Below, piece after piece: positions 31,540 to 41,922 of a DNA stretch of 64,000 bases. The translations under genes were made by a program, and so were the position numbers. Position 1 is the first letter of the stretch, and every line of letters starts with the position of its first letter. A model generated the notes under the pieces. That model did no database searches. It was not told where the DNA came from and saw nothing but the letters and a program-made list of their open reading frames with translations. Source of the stretch: Porphyra umbilicalis (Eukaryota > Rhodophyta > Bangiophyceae > Bangiales > Bangiaceae); NCBI GenBank assembly GCA_002049455.2, contig KV918817.1, positions 182,962 to 246,961 of the forward strand, in the 5' to 3' direction.

Positions 31540-32901
31540 TCACGTGCTCACAAACTCCACGAGCAACCCAACGAGAAGCGCTGGGGACCACGCGACAGCC
31601 ACCACCCCCCCCACCGGGTTCATCGCCTCCTCCCCAAACGCAAACACCAACGCCGGCCGCCCGCCGAGCAGTCGCCGCACCGCGCCATTGACCCCCTGCG
31701 CCGGCGCCAGCAGGTCCGGGGCCGGTGGAATCTCTTGCGCCGCATCCCCGACGAAGAACGCCTCGAGCGGCCCGCCCATGAGGCGCATGTACGTGGCGTT
31801 GCCGGGGTCGCCGCTCGCCGCAAAGGCGCACCCGAGGCCCCCAGCCCGCACGTCGGCGGCGGTGCCCTTGGCGGCGACGGTTGGGAGGATGGGCGGCGCG
31901 GCGCCGGCGGCGGTGAGCAGCGCCACGCCTGCGGCGACAACGTCTGCCTCGAGCGCCGACGGGGTCTTGGCGGCGGCGATGGCGGCGGTGCCGGCAGGGT
32001 CGTCGCGCGTGATGGGGTTATGGTAGGCCCCCGCGGCGCCGCCGGCGGCCTCGATCCTGTTTTCAGCGGCGACGGCGGTGGCGATAGCCTCGAGACCGGC
32101 CGCGGCCGCCCCCGCCGCCGACGCTTGCGGCGGCCACGGGATGCCGGGGGGGTCCACCCGCATGACCCACACGTGCGGCGGGACGTAGTCGGCTTCCGAG
32201 TTCCACACACCGTCGGACCCGTCCCACCCGTCGACCAAGCGCGGGTCGGCGGCCGCCGCGCCCGCGCGAGTGGCGGCGACGAGGGCGGCGTACAGGAGCC
32301 GCGGGTCCTCCTCGGTGGGCGGCGCCGCCGCCGCCGCCGACGCCACCGAGGCGCCAGCGGCGGCGTTCTTGGGGCGCTTGGCCTCCCGCCCGATCACGCC
32401 GCTGCGGGCAGCGTCCGCGTCGGCGGTGGGCGGCGGCGGTGGCGGCCCGCCAGCGGCCCGCCGGTTGTCAATGTAGAGGAAGCGGCCGTCTGGGGCGGCG
32501 CCGTCGGCGCCCTCGTCCGCCCCCGCCGCCGCCGTCGCCGCCACAGCCGCCGGCCCGCCCCCATCGCCCCCGCCGCCGGGTGCCACCACGGCCCCGCCCG
32601 TCCACCCCCGCACGCGCGCGAGCGGCGGCGCAAACGCCATCGTGTCGGTTTCCTCTCCATCGGTGTCGTCCCAGAAGCAGTAAAAGTCCCTCTCCCACCC
32701 CGTCGCAGGCCCCGGGCGGCGGGTGAGGTCGACGTGGCCGCGGAGGAGCGCCGGCCACAGGGGGGACGACGCCGCCGTCGCTGCCGCGAGGCGCTTGCAC
32801 GTGCACGACGCCGCGTAGAGGGCGGCGGGGTCGGCAACTTGAAAGAGGATGTGCCCCAGCACCTCTGTGGGGAGGTCGAGGAGGCCCACGAGTGAAGTCA
32901 T
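31540..32901 (-). CDS. F-box protein
   Basis: A 453-residue frame starts at the ATG at 32901. The upstream in-frame extension runs through a long G/C homopolymer and is less plausible. Residues about 5-45 (LLDLPTEVLGHILFQVADPAALYAASCTCKRLAAATAASSPLWPALL) are a clear F-box: LPxEVLxxIL, central CxCKRL, and the W near the end. F-boxes bind Skp1 in SCF ubiquitin ligases. The remainder is Ala/Gly/Asp-rich with no repeat class (no LRR, kelch or WD) that I can identify, so the substrate is unknown. It contains WERDFYCFWDDTDGEE after the F-box, similar in place to loading segments of SKIP16/FBXO3-like proteins, but that is only a guess. It converges on the TFIIA gene. Confidence 0.8.
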   Translation of the reverse strand: MTSLVGLLDLPTEVLGHILFQVADPAALYAASCTCKRLAAATAASSPLWPALLRGHVDLTRRPGPATGWERDFYCFWDDTDGEETDTMAFAPPLARVRGWTGGAVVAPGGGGDGGGPAAVAATAAAGADEGADGAAPDGRFLYIDNRRAAGGPPPPPPTADADAARSGVIGREAKRPKNAAAGASVASAAAAAPPTEEDPRLLYAALVAATRAGAAAADPRLVDGWDGSDGVWNSEADYVPPHVWVMRVDPPGIPWPPQASAAGAAAAGLEAIATAVAAENRIEAAGGAAGAYHNPITRDDPAGTAAIAAAKTPSALEADVVAAGVALLTAAGAAPPILPTVAAKGTAADVRAGGLGCAFAASGDPGNATYMRLMGGPLEAFFVGDAAQEIPPAPDLLAPAQGVNGAVRRLLGGRPALVFAFGEEAMNPVGGVVAVAWSPALLVGLLVEFVST

Positions 32902-34902
32902 GGCGTCGGGCCGGGCAGAGGTGAGGGGGGGGGGGGGGGGGAGGGGGAGGGCAGGAAGGCACAGGCAGAGAGAGGCCGATGGCGATGGTGGCGCAACACG
33001 CGGCCGAACGACCGACCGGGCTTGCGTGGAGAACGAGGTCGCCACGTTCCCCCACCCCACTTCAAGTGCGCCCAGAGGCGCGTGCACCCCGTCGCGCTGC
33101 GTCGCACCGCACGTCCACACAAGCAGCATGCATCGTCATGGACCTCGAACTATCGTGGCGGGTGGGGGGCAAGCCACCCCACCACTGCACTGCTGGCAAA
33201 AAAGACAAGGTGGCGCCGCGATCGCCCGACACTCACTGACCCGCGGTCGACTTGCGTAGACGATCTCACCGCAGAGGAGAGCGGATTGGTCAGCAAAGAG
33301 ACAAGGGACCAGGACAGTCTTTGGACGGCTGGCAAAAGTGATTGTAGGCTGCTCAATTTTGCCGGTTCGTACAGGAAACAAAACACAATCAGAACAGAAT
33401 CTCATTGGTTCACGGGTCGTATCCGGACGGATGGATGGCTGCGCTTCGGTCCAGACTGCGTTCGGTTTCTGTGCAACCGACAAAATTGAGCAGACGCCGG
33501 GGCGACACGGGCGGCGACCGCGTGCGCGGCGGCGCGTGCGGGTGGGGGCGGCGCCGGCGCCGGCACCGGCGTCCAAAGGAAGCGGCGGCCACCGCAGCGG
33601 CAGTTGCCACCGCACGCGTCCGATGCGGGCGGCTTGGGCGCCGTCGCCATCCGCGTCGGCCTCCTCCACGGGCGCCCCCCAAACGTGGCGGCCGGCGGCG
33701 GCGGGTCCGCGGCTGGCGGCCGCTGCCGGCTGTACCGCCGGTGTGGCGACGGGCGGCCGCGTCTGGCAGGCTGCGGGGGGGCTGGGCGGGGGGAGGGGAG
33801 GACGGGATGTCGCCTGTGCGCGAGCCTGCGGCGGTGCGTCTACTCGTGGCGTGGAGGCGTGAAACGCACCGCTCCCCGGACGCCGTGGCGGCGGTCGGTG
33901 GGCGTCGGCGCACCCCCGGCCCGGCCAAGATCATGCCGCCGACGCACCGTCGGGTGGCGGTGGCGGCTGCACTGACGGCGGCGGCGGGTACGGCCGGCCG
34001 CCCGCCTGCAACCGGCGGCCGATGGCGGTGGGTGTCGGGGTTGCGGGCACCGTTGCCGCCGCCGCGACGGCCGCCGTCGCGGCCGCGGTGGCGCCCCCAC
34101 CGTCGCCGACGCGTGGCGGCGCCGTGCGACGGTGGTTGCACGAGCGCCGGTCGCAGCGACGGGGGCGGCGGCGATGGTAGCGGCGTTTGGCGGCTCCCCC
34201 GGTTACCGCGCCGGCGGTCCCGCCCGGGCTGTCGGCGCGCCCTGACGGCACCGTCGGCAGCGTTGGGCCACCGCGGCGTGGGGGAGTGCCCCACCGCGCC
34301 GCTGCCGCCGCCGTTGCCACCGCCGCCGCCTGGCTGTTGCGGCCCGGCCACGTGCCGTCGGCCCCCCCCCGTGGCCGGGTCACCGCGTGGCGTCGCGGCA
34401 CTGCCGTGGCAATGGCAGGCGGCGGCCGGGGGGCGGCTGTCACCCCGCCCGCCGGGCCGCCCGCACCGCTGTCGGTGTGCGCCGGTGCGGTGGGGTTTGG
34501 AAATGGGAGGGGGGGGGGGTGGGGGGAGCGGTGGCGCCGCCGCGGCGGCGGTTGGCAGCCCGCGTCGCCCATGTGGGTGGCGAGGACGCCCCGGCCGACG
34601 GGCTGGCCCGCCTACTGCATCAGATGGGGCGTGCGGGCGCGCGGGCACGCGGGATGCGGCGCGGCGCTGCGCAATCCGCCGGCAGGCGGCGGGCGGCCGG
34701 CGGCCGCATTCAAAAATTTGAACGTCTCCGCGGCGTTCGCCTTGTCCATCTCCTTGGGGCGGTGCACTCCCAGGGTTTTCGTTCGTTGTGCCACGCCCCT
34801 CCTTCAATTTTCAAAGGGAGACCCTGCCGATGAATTTGCACACGCACTGTTCACGCGGCCGCACAGCGGGTGATGAACCCACTCTACCCCACACGAAGAG
34901 GT
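32902..34902. other. GC-rich low-complexity region without supportable gene
   Basis: This region starts with the F-box 5' flank (a run of about 22 G at 32927-32948). From 33480 to 34720 it is extremely GC-rich, with CGGCGG-type triplets that keep frames open on both strands (up to 438 codons plus, 465 minus). Their translations are Arg/Pro/Gly/Ala noise with no conserved block, so I do not call a gene. Confidence 0.45.
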
Positions 34903-35646
34903 CTAGTTGCCCTCGATGGCGCCAAGCACATGTGGGTTCCCCGCGTGGTCCGTCCATTTGATGGCCCCCTCCACCTGGGTCGGTCGCCCTGGCTTGGCGG
35001 GGTTGTTGAACGTCAGCTTGACCACGTACTCGATCACTCCATTTGGGGGGAGGAGCGATGTCAAGGTGCGTGCGACCTCGGCCTCCCACGTCTTCCAGGC
35101 ACCGTTGTTGATGGAAGCCTTTTGAGGGAACGTCCCGTACACGAGGTTGCCCGGTCCGCCCAGGCGTTGGGCAATCATGTGCCCGGCTTGGTCGCCGGGC
35201 AAGCCCATCAGCCTCCTCCACTTCTTTGTCGTCCAGCCGGTTGGAGTGCCTTGTCCCATGGTCGCAGTACTGAGCATCGCCTTCGCCCACATGGTAGCGC
35301 CCGTGTGGGGGTCCCACACAATCTCTTTGATGACGCCCGGATAGTATGCCTGCTGCCAGGTCCCCATCGGTGTGGTCCAGACCGAGTGTGGAGAATGGTG
35401 CGGCGTGAATGGGATAGCCTGTCGAGATCCGTGAGCCGCCTCAGGGAGCGAGGCGTTGACGGCTTGCTCAACGGTCGTCGCCGGAGCTTTGAAGGCGAGG
35501 GTAGACACAGCATCAGTGTCCCTGACGGACACGGGGGACACCACAGCAGCGCGGCGGCCGAGGGAGATACCGTCGGAGGGAGCGAGAAGATGGAGGAGCA
35601 CACAGGTGAGGGCGACGGAGATGGAAAACGCACGACGGCGCGCCAT
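34903..35646 (-). CDS. Secreted DNA/RNA non-specific endonuclease
   Basis: A 247-residue protein starts with a signal peptide (RRR then a hydrophobic stretch to about residue 26, cleavage near PSDG). The catalytic region at about 150-190 has GDQAGHMIAQRLGG (His156 as the general base in the DxxGH arrangement), NLVYGTFPQ and INNGAW (Asn180/Asn181, metal binding in the beta-beta-alpha metal fold), then Trp187-Glu188. The C-terminal portion (VIEYVVKLTFNN, PTQVEGAIKW) matches the usual end of Endonuclea_NS_2-type nucleases. The enzyme would cleave nucleic acid outside the cell or in the wall, for scavenging or defence. A TATA box lies 153 bp upstream. The divergent neighbour also encodes a secreted protein. 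The family is widespread in bacteria, so horizontal origin is possible but untested. Confidence 0.85.
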   Translation of the reverse strand: MARRRAFSISVALTCVLLHLLAPSDGISLGRRAAVVSPVSVRDTDAVSTLAFKAPATTVEQAVNASLPEAAHGSRQAIPFTPHHSPHSVWTTPMGTWQQAYYPGVIKEIVWDPHTGATMWAKAMLSTATMGQGTPTGWTTKKWRRLMGLPGDQAGHMIAQRLGGPGNLVYGTFPQKASINNGAWKTWEAEVARTLTSLLPPNGVIEYVVKLTFNNPAKPGRPTQVEGAIKWTDHAGNPHVLGAIEGN

Positions 35647-36948
35647 CTTGAAGAGCCGCCGTGTACACCACGGCGTGGTGGCTTGAGAGGAGAGGGTGAA
35701 GCGGAAGGTGGTACAGGTCGCGGGACGCAGGACGAGTCACTTGGCAACGCGGAATGGGATGTGTGGTCAGAGAGCAGAAAAGAGACAATCGCCCGTCCCT
35801 TTATAGCGCCCAGGCCTCGTCGGACAGACACACGCCACACCATCCTGCTCGCACTCTGGGCCGTGCCAGCGACCCGCTAGAGACGGTCGTAGGTATGCAA
35901 CGTTCTGAGCTCCCCGCGCCACCGAGTGTCTCGCTATCGCATCTCGGGGAGCGTCCTCGTCGAAGCGACGCGCAGGGCGCTCGGCGGCTGACGAGAGCAG
36001 GCTGGGCGGGTGGAGAACATCTCCATGCCCTACGATGGGCCCTGGTGCGGCGGCCCTGTCCGGACTGTCACGCGGGCGACGGGTTGGCCACGCACCAACA
36101 ACAGTCGTCTGACCAGTGAGGCAGGCGGTGCAGCGTTACACCTCGCTCTGATGCATCTCGACCCGTCCACGGCTGACATGAGTAGGTGGGATCATCTCCA
36201 TGATCCATGATGGGCCCTTGTTCATTTCGTGCTACGTCGGCAGGTTGTCCTCGTCAGGACAAGAAGGGTCTGGGTCCACTTCTCATTGGTTGTCACGCAC
36301 GTTCATCAAATCATCAAAACAGTGACCTCATCCGCATCCGGCTAAATTGGCCAATCAGCAACACGAAACCGCGTAAATTCATATAGGCAGCCGCGGCGGC
36401 GATGTCCTGACACCATGACGCGGGCAACGAGGCGACGGGTTGGCGACACGCCCAGAACAGTCGTCTGGCCTGTGAGGCACGCGTTTCAGCGTCACGCCTC
36501 GCTCTGATGCATCCCGACCCGCCCACGGCTGACAAGAGTAGGCGGGCGGCTACTGCGCCATGGTACGCGGTCTGCAGACGGCTGCGCCGCTACTTTTTGT
36601 CGCGTGGGCTGCTTTTCCGAAGGTCAATAGGTGCACTGTCGTCAGGAAGGCGGCCGCGGCCCACACTCATCCGGGGGTAAGAAACCTCTGTGGGGCGCAT
36701 GTCACGCCCACGGAGAGCTTAAGAAGAGGACGCGTTGGGCCCCTCGCCAGCACTATTCACACCCTACCATCCTATCAACACACACCCCGACCTGCAAAAC
36801 CCAGCCATCCACCACCACCACCACGCCCCCTTGCTTCCCTCATCTCTGCTTCCTCTCGTCCGGCCGGAGAAAACTTTGCCGGCCAGTTCTTCCAGCTGCT
36901 GCGCTCTCCAACGTATCCGCCGGCGCCCCAGGACGCCGCCACACAAGG
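35647..36948. promoter_or_regulatory. Divergent promoter region with repeated 120-bp boxes
   Basis: This stretch separates the nuclease (-) and the Cys-rich secreted gene (+). Two direct repeats of about 120 bp, roughly three quarters identical by eye, lie at about 36073-36190 and 36419-36545. They share CGACGGGTTGG, ACAGTCGTCTG and CTCGCTCTGATGCATC. Their closing segment CGGCTGACnnGAGnAGG occurs a third time at about 35985. No other gene is seen. Confidence 0.6.
35799..35804 (-). promoter_or_regulatory. TATA box of the secreted nuclease
   Basis: The minus strand reads TATAAA within GGGCGCTATAAAGGGACG, 153 bp upstream of the ATG at 35646. It is a good match in an otherwise GC-rich stretch. 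Confidence 0.65.
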
Positions 36949-37385
36949 ATGGATGCCTCGCTCGTTACCAGCAGCCACCGTGGCGCCCGCGGCGCGCGCC
37001 GCCCCCCTTCACTGGGAGCTCTGATGGTAGTGCTGCTGATGGTGACCCTGACGGCGGGGGTTGCCGCCACTGCCTCAGCCCAACGCCTCTCGTGCGCACT
37101 TGGTGTCAATGTCGTTGTCCGTGGGGGTGGCCAGGAGATCTTTGGGCACCCCGTGGTCCGGCCGGCATGCCTCAAGCCAGACTTGGACGTGACGAGTATG
37201 AGATCAGCCGCACCGTGGGGGCGCAGCGGACCTGCTGCTTTAACGTCCGCTCGGTGAACGGCAAGGTCGTCCCAGAGAGCTGGAACGAGCAAAAGTGCGT
37301 GACGGTGCCGGTGGCAGAGAAGTGCGTCGTGGAGTGCCTCGGACCGCGTTGTGACACCGTGCCAGACGGGCCGAGCCTCTGCTGA
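36949..37385 (+). CDS. Small secreted Cys-rich protein (frame broken)
   Basis: The ATG at 36949 opens a basic N-terminus followed by a strong hydrophobic signal segment (GALMVVLLMVTLTAGVAATASAQ, residues about 23-45). The mature part then begins with RLSC. The start frame runs only to 37257. The frame that reads on with five-residue-spaced cysteines (TCCFNVRS, EQKC, EKCVVEC, PRC, SLC) to the stop at 37383 is shifted by one base, the switch falling near 37175-37190 around CLKPDL/GRDEYE. Joined, it would be about 145 residues with nine cysteines after the signal, typical of a disulphide-stabilised apoplastic protein. Either a single-base assembly error or a real lesion explains the break. No family is recognised. 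It is divergent from the secreted nuclease gene. Confidence 0.5.
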
Positions 37386-39517
37386 GCGTGGGAGGTGGGC
37401 ACTGGGGTGAAGGGGGTGTGACAGAGGGGAAGGACGACCGCCGTGGATACGAGCGGTCGCCATCGCATGCATTGCGCTGTTGACGTGACAGTACCGCCAA
37501 TCCTCTGTCGGTGCGACAGCTTTGCCAACCTCTCGCTGCCAGCCCCCTCGTCCGACCTATGGCCAAAGACCGGCTCGAAGAGGCGCGTCCCGACCCCTCC
37601 CCTCTCCGAGCAGCGGATCTGGAGCGTCTGCCAAAGCCGGCGGCTGTGACCAGACCCCACCCCGCCCGACGTACCCGCCGCGCAGGTCCCAGCAGCACAT
37701 GGGTCAAGGCGAGGGGTATTCTTCCCCGCACAGCCTCAGGCCCTTTCTTAGCATTTCCTTCGTTCATATGACGCTTCGTGTGACGAGCTCTCAGCTTGGA
37801 AAGGTCGCAGTGGGTCGTCCCTTCGTGTGACAGTGTGAGGCGGAACTTTTCGATGAATTTAACGTAAGTGATTGTCTGTCTAAGGGCTGACTTCGAGCGC
37901 TCGGTTGCTGGGCTCGGCACGGGCGCACACCGATGCTGTAGAACTCTGTGGTTCAACATACGCCATGAAGGCGACGCCTTTGTCACCCTCACCTAAAGTC
38001 TGTCTCACTCTATTAGTCCTCTGAGAACCGCACTTTTTTTGGAGAGACCAGAACTCCGCCGCTACGACCGCAAATGACAAGCAGTCTTCACACAAGGGAT
38101 AGAGACCCCCCAAACCTTTTTACTGCAAGAAATGGTACGCATTCTTCTGTAGGAAGCCCTTCAACGGCACACCTATGTCGAAAAGATACGGCTTAGACGC
38201 ATCGTTTTCAGGCCTTCCGGCACACTGAGCGAGCCGCACGAGGTCACAGCACCGTTTCTTGCATTTGTCCCATGTTCACATACCTCGTGCATTCGAGTGC
38301 ACTATTCTGCGCAGCGCTCCAATCCCACTGGCCGAAGGTAGACGTCCGTAAAGAGTATGTCGAGAAGAAGCGTAAGCGTTTTGTTGCAGCGATTCCCTGA
38401 CATTGGGAGGCTACTTAAAAGTTCGTTCATCCAGAAGTGCGATCTCTTGCGCGACTTTTGAGATTCGATCTCACGAGATCCGGCAGTCCATCAAGTCGCG
38501 CGCTTCGTCAGTAGCCAATGAGCGCCTGTACATGGGCACTCGCAAATTAAAGCCAGGAGTGCCCTCGAAAACCTCTCTGAGTGGCTCAAGCGCCATCGCA
38601 CACCTACCCCCCCACCCTTCCCCCGCCGTCGCTGTCGTGCCTCCCGCGGTCGCCGTCGTGGGGCAGGGTGTGTGTGCCACTGCACCGGTGGCCGAAGCGG
38701 ACTATTCGCTCCAGAAAAGCAACGGCGCCGCCGGGGAGCGCTATGTGGGGGGGGGCAGGGGGGGGGGGGGGGGGGGGTTGGGGGAACAGCAACTCCGCAA
38801 CTGCATATGCTTTGCGTCGGCGGTGACGAGCGTCGCGCCGGCGCTGACGAGCGCCGCACTGCACTTCAGCGCGGCGGCTGACGCCGCTGGCGACGGGCGT
38901 GCTCCAACCGCCGACGTGGTCGCGTGCGCCGCACCCGCCGTGGCAAGCGGCGTCAGCGCTATGGCTGCACCCGCCGCTGCCGGCGCCGGCGCTGCGATCG
39001 CAACCGTATCCGCCACCGCGCCTACATCCACCGCCCCGTTGCCGACCCCACAGCCCGGACGGGCCAACCGCGCCGGCCCACCACCAGAAGGGCCCGAGCG
39101 TGGGCGGGTGGGGGGGGGGGGGGGCAGGGAACGGAGGCGGCACTGCGCTCAGACGGCGCGCGTGCGGGGGCTGTGGCAGCCGGCGCCGACAGCCAGGGCA
39201 GCATACCGCCGATGCCGGTGGGCGTCCACCTGTGCACATTAATCGAAGGCCGCTGCCAGTAAGTTGATATGGCTGACGCTTCTCAGGTACTTGATCACCG
39301 TGAAATCTCTTCCTTTGGTCAGCTGTCACGGTCCTTGCTCCTTATCCGTGCGGCATCACGAGATCTCGCTCACGAGGCTGAAAACGTAGCCTCCCTGTCC
39401 TTGCGTTCCTCCCGATTTGGTCAGTCATAAATCGGATGCTGTCGAGAATCGGACGGATCGGATGCCCACGATCGATACGAATGCGAAAGTGGGCGTCAAC
39501 GTGTGGGATGTCCTGCG
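37386..39517. other. Region without supportable gene
   Basis: An AT-richer part (37750-38500) has no gene. It contains the motif ACCTAAAGTCTGTCTC at 37991-38006, whose inverted copy lies at 41151-41166. From 38580 to 39240 a GC-rich stretch with a long G run (38758-38778) keeps frames open on both strands without recognisable protein. Confidence 0.4.
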
Positions 39518-39706
39518 CAGAGGTGTGATTTAAATCATTTCTGGCCCCGGGTAAAGGTGATTTAAATCAACCCTTGATTTTTAATCGTATGAGGCGATTT
39601 TTATTGATTTAAATCATCGGGCATGATTTAAATCATTTAGGCTCGTTATGCGTGAAAATAAATACATGTACCACGTGATAAGCCCTGATAGGGACCATTA
39701 ACGCTA

Positions 39707-40427
39707 TTGTTTGACTTTTTGTCGCGTGCGGCGGGCGTCACCGACTGGGCGGCCGTCGACGTGTCGCGGGGGGGGGCCGTGGCGGACGTGACCGCCGCCA
39801 CCGCCGCCGCCGCTGCGGACCTGTCGTGGCCGCCCGTGACGTCGGTGGCGGACGCCCTCGGCGCGACGCTAACCGGGTACCGCGCAGGCGTTGCCAAGGA
39901 CGCCCCCGCCGACGGCGGCACCACGGACGCGTTGCTCTCCGCACTCGCCGCCGCCGTGGCGGGCGGCGCGACGCCGGCGGTGCCCGCCATCAGTCACCGC
40001 CTCGCCGCCCTGACCGCTGTCCGCGCTCGTCACCCCGCCCCTGCCGCTGCCCACCGACAGCGCGACGTCACGACTGCCGCCGCCGCCGCCGCCACCGCCG
40101 CCGCCGCCGCTGTCGCCGTCTCCGCCGCTGCTAGCTCCGCCGGTGGCGGTGGCGGCCGCCCTGCACGTCACCCCCCGCCGCGTTAAAGCCGCCAATGCCG
40201 CCGTTGACGCGCCACTTTCCGCCGAATGCGGCGGGCGGTCCGGGGTACACATGGTCGGGGGTGCGCCGGCGGCCGCCGCCGCGGCGGCGGCGGCGGCGGG
40301 TGGCGCCGTGGCGGGCGCCCGCTTTGCCGCGCTCACCACCACGGCGATGGTGCGACCCCTCCTCATCGCCGACGGCGTGTCGACGCCCGTGCCGGGTTTC
40401 CCGCACCATCAGCATTATTGGTCTTGA
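39707..40427 (+). pseudogene. Possible captured host coding fragment within hAT element
   Basis: The plus-strand frame 39707-40186 (GVTDWAAVDVSRGGAVADV..., LGATLTGYRAGVAKDAP...) and an overlapping frame to 40427 (ALHVTPRRVKAANAAVDAP...) read like Ala-rich host protein in codon style, similar to the TFIIA and F-box genes. They run opposite to the BED-finger exon. They need one frame change at about 40140-40170 to join. No family is recognised. Chance open frames in GC-rich DNA are an alternative. Confidence 0.3.
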
Positions 40428-40719
40428 ATTTGGTGCACAACAGCAGGTGGGCCTTGTAGCGACCGGCCTGATGCGACATGCGTACCATGCATGCTCGACA
40501 GGTCATTTGACGTGCGCTCTTGTCGATAAAATAGTACGCAGCACACTCTGCCTGCCGGCGACCATGCTTGCGGGGACGAGGGAGGCAGGGACTGTCCTCT
40601 GTCGCGGGTCCCGCTGAAGGAGCACTTCCCCCGGGGATCTCGCTGCCTACGAGTGCGCCAGTCGTCGCATCGTGGCTGCTCCCAAGGATAGGAGGGGGGG
40701 GGGGGGGGGGGGAGTCCAT
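40363..40719 (-). pseudogene. hAT transposase N-terminal fragment with BED-type zinc finger
   Basis: Started at the ATG at 40719 (MDSPPPPPPP), the frame runs 118 codons. After a Pro run and a variable stretch it has AAYYFIDKSARQMTCRACMVRM followed by H and KAHLLLC. That is the C-x2-C...H...C layout of BED fingers that bind hAT ends, preceded by the usual aromatic/F position. The catalytic part is missing. A GT directly after NNADG (about 40405) might be an old splice donor. Confidence 0.55.
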
Positions 40720-41019
40720 AGCATAGGCGGCGGTGGTGTTGTGAAGGGAGTTGTGGTTGTGTCGGTGGTCGGTGAGAGTGTAACGATGACCGTGACCCCC
40801 GGTCCAGCACACGCTCTGAGTTTGTGGCGCCGAGTTTGTGGCGCCACATCGCTTTGGGCCATGACTCTTGCTCGTCGGTGCACACCGGCAGTGTCAGGTA
40901 TCATCAGTGTAAGCAGAGGAATGCCCATGTGATTTAAATCACGAGACCCTCCGGGTAAATGATTTAAATCATTAAAATCAGCATGATTTAAATCATAAAA
41001 AAATCACCTCCCATCTCTG

Positions 41020-41787
41020 GTCCTGCGCTTCGTGCTCCGTTTTTTCTTGTGAGGACCCGAGGGCCACCCTCTGATACTTCCACGAAGTTTGGGGTCGATT
41101 GATGTACATGCGCCGAAACCAGAGCCGTTTTTCCATAGGACTAATAAGATGAGATAGACTTTAGGTGTCGGCGCCTCGTTGCCGAGCCAGACAGCCTGAC
41201 ATTGAACCCTCGAGGCCACCTTCGCCGAACCAGGATAGCCCCCCTGGATGGTCCATGCAGCAGGCTGTGCAGAGCCGGGGAAGAAGTCCGTTGGGGGCGC
41301 AGCTTGGGCCTGTCATGATACCCGAACGTACGCTTGTATCGCGCTGAGGGCGTACTGAGGAGTCCTCGAATTTATGCTGTCGTACAGAAACGGCGACGGA
41401 GAGGCGGCCATCTGCCACAGGGCAGCTTAGGGAGCCAGCTGGTCACTCGGACAAGGCTGGGGGGCGTGAGGCGTTGCCGACGAAGGAGGCAGATGTGGCC
41501 CGACTCGACTGTGGCGATGCTTTCGGCTGCAGCTAGCAGGAGACGAAGGACTCGAATGTCCATCACATCAGCCGAAATGGAAATGATTGTTTCCAAGTTC
41601 GCACTTGACATCGTTTGACATGACCAGCACACCGCAAGGTCGATGTGATCACATGAAGCAACGTCGGAAAGTTTTTTTCCGACTTTGCTTCGTGTGATCA
41701 CATGTGATCTCATTGTTTCGCGTTGCAGCCAATAGCTGGCCGCCCCACATCGTCACATGAACCGTCACACGAACAAAGACGCAGCTA
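41020..41787. other. Intergenic, no gene seen
   Basis: Contains the inverted copy (41138-41166) of the motif at 37991. Short frames only. Confidence 0.4.
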
Positions 41788-41919
41788 CAGCCGTTCTCCC
41801 AAAAATCCCGCACTCCAACAGTTGTAAAAGAGTGCCAAATCGGCCTCTACGACCCCGCAGAGGTCGATTTGGAACTCTTTTGCAACAGTTGGAGTGCGGG
41901 ATTTTTGGGAGAACGGCTG
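41788..41919. mobile_element. Mariner-like foldback MITE, 132 bp
   Basis: Nearly the whole element is one hairpin, with arms of about 60 bp and about four mismatches, starting CAGCCGTTCTCCCAAAAATC. TA flanks both sides (41786-41787 and 41920-41921). The size, TA duplication and CAG-type ends fit a Tc1/mariner MITE. Confidence 0.85.
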
Positions 41920-41922
41920 TAA

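Larger units (their letters stand above)
39518..41019 (-). mobile_element. hAT transposon, non-autonomous, perfect 8-bp TSD
   Basis: The 1502-bp element starts CAGAGGTG and ends in the reverse complement of CAGAGATG. It is flanked by a perfect 8-bp duplication GTCCTGCG at 39510-39517 and 41020-41027. Both subterminal regions carry ATGATTTAAATCAT palindromes (left at about 39526-39640, right at about 40930-40995). Eight-bp duplications and CAGxG-type ends are diagnostic of hAT. Inside are a BED-finger fragment on minus (40363-40719) and a GC3-rich plus-strand frame that looks like unrelated captured coding sequence. No complete transposase is present. Confidence 0.9.

Noticed and set aside
33405-34807. 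Long overlapping frames on both strands (438 and 465 codons)
   Set aside because: Triplet-like CGG/CCG composition removes stops from several frames. The translations are Arg/Pro/Gly/Ala without any conserved block, and opposite-strand frames are equally long.
38403-39329. Overlapping plus and minus frames at a G-rich stretch
   Set aside because: Equal open frames on both strands around long G runs, with no recognisable protein.
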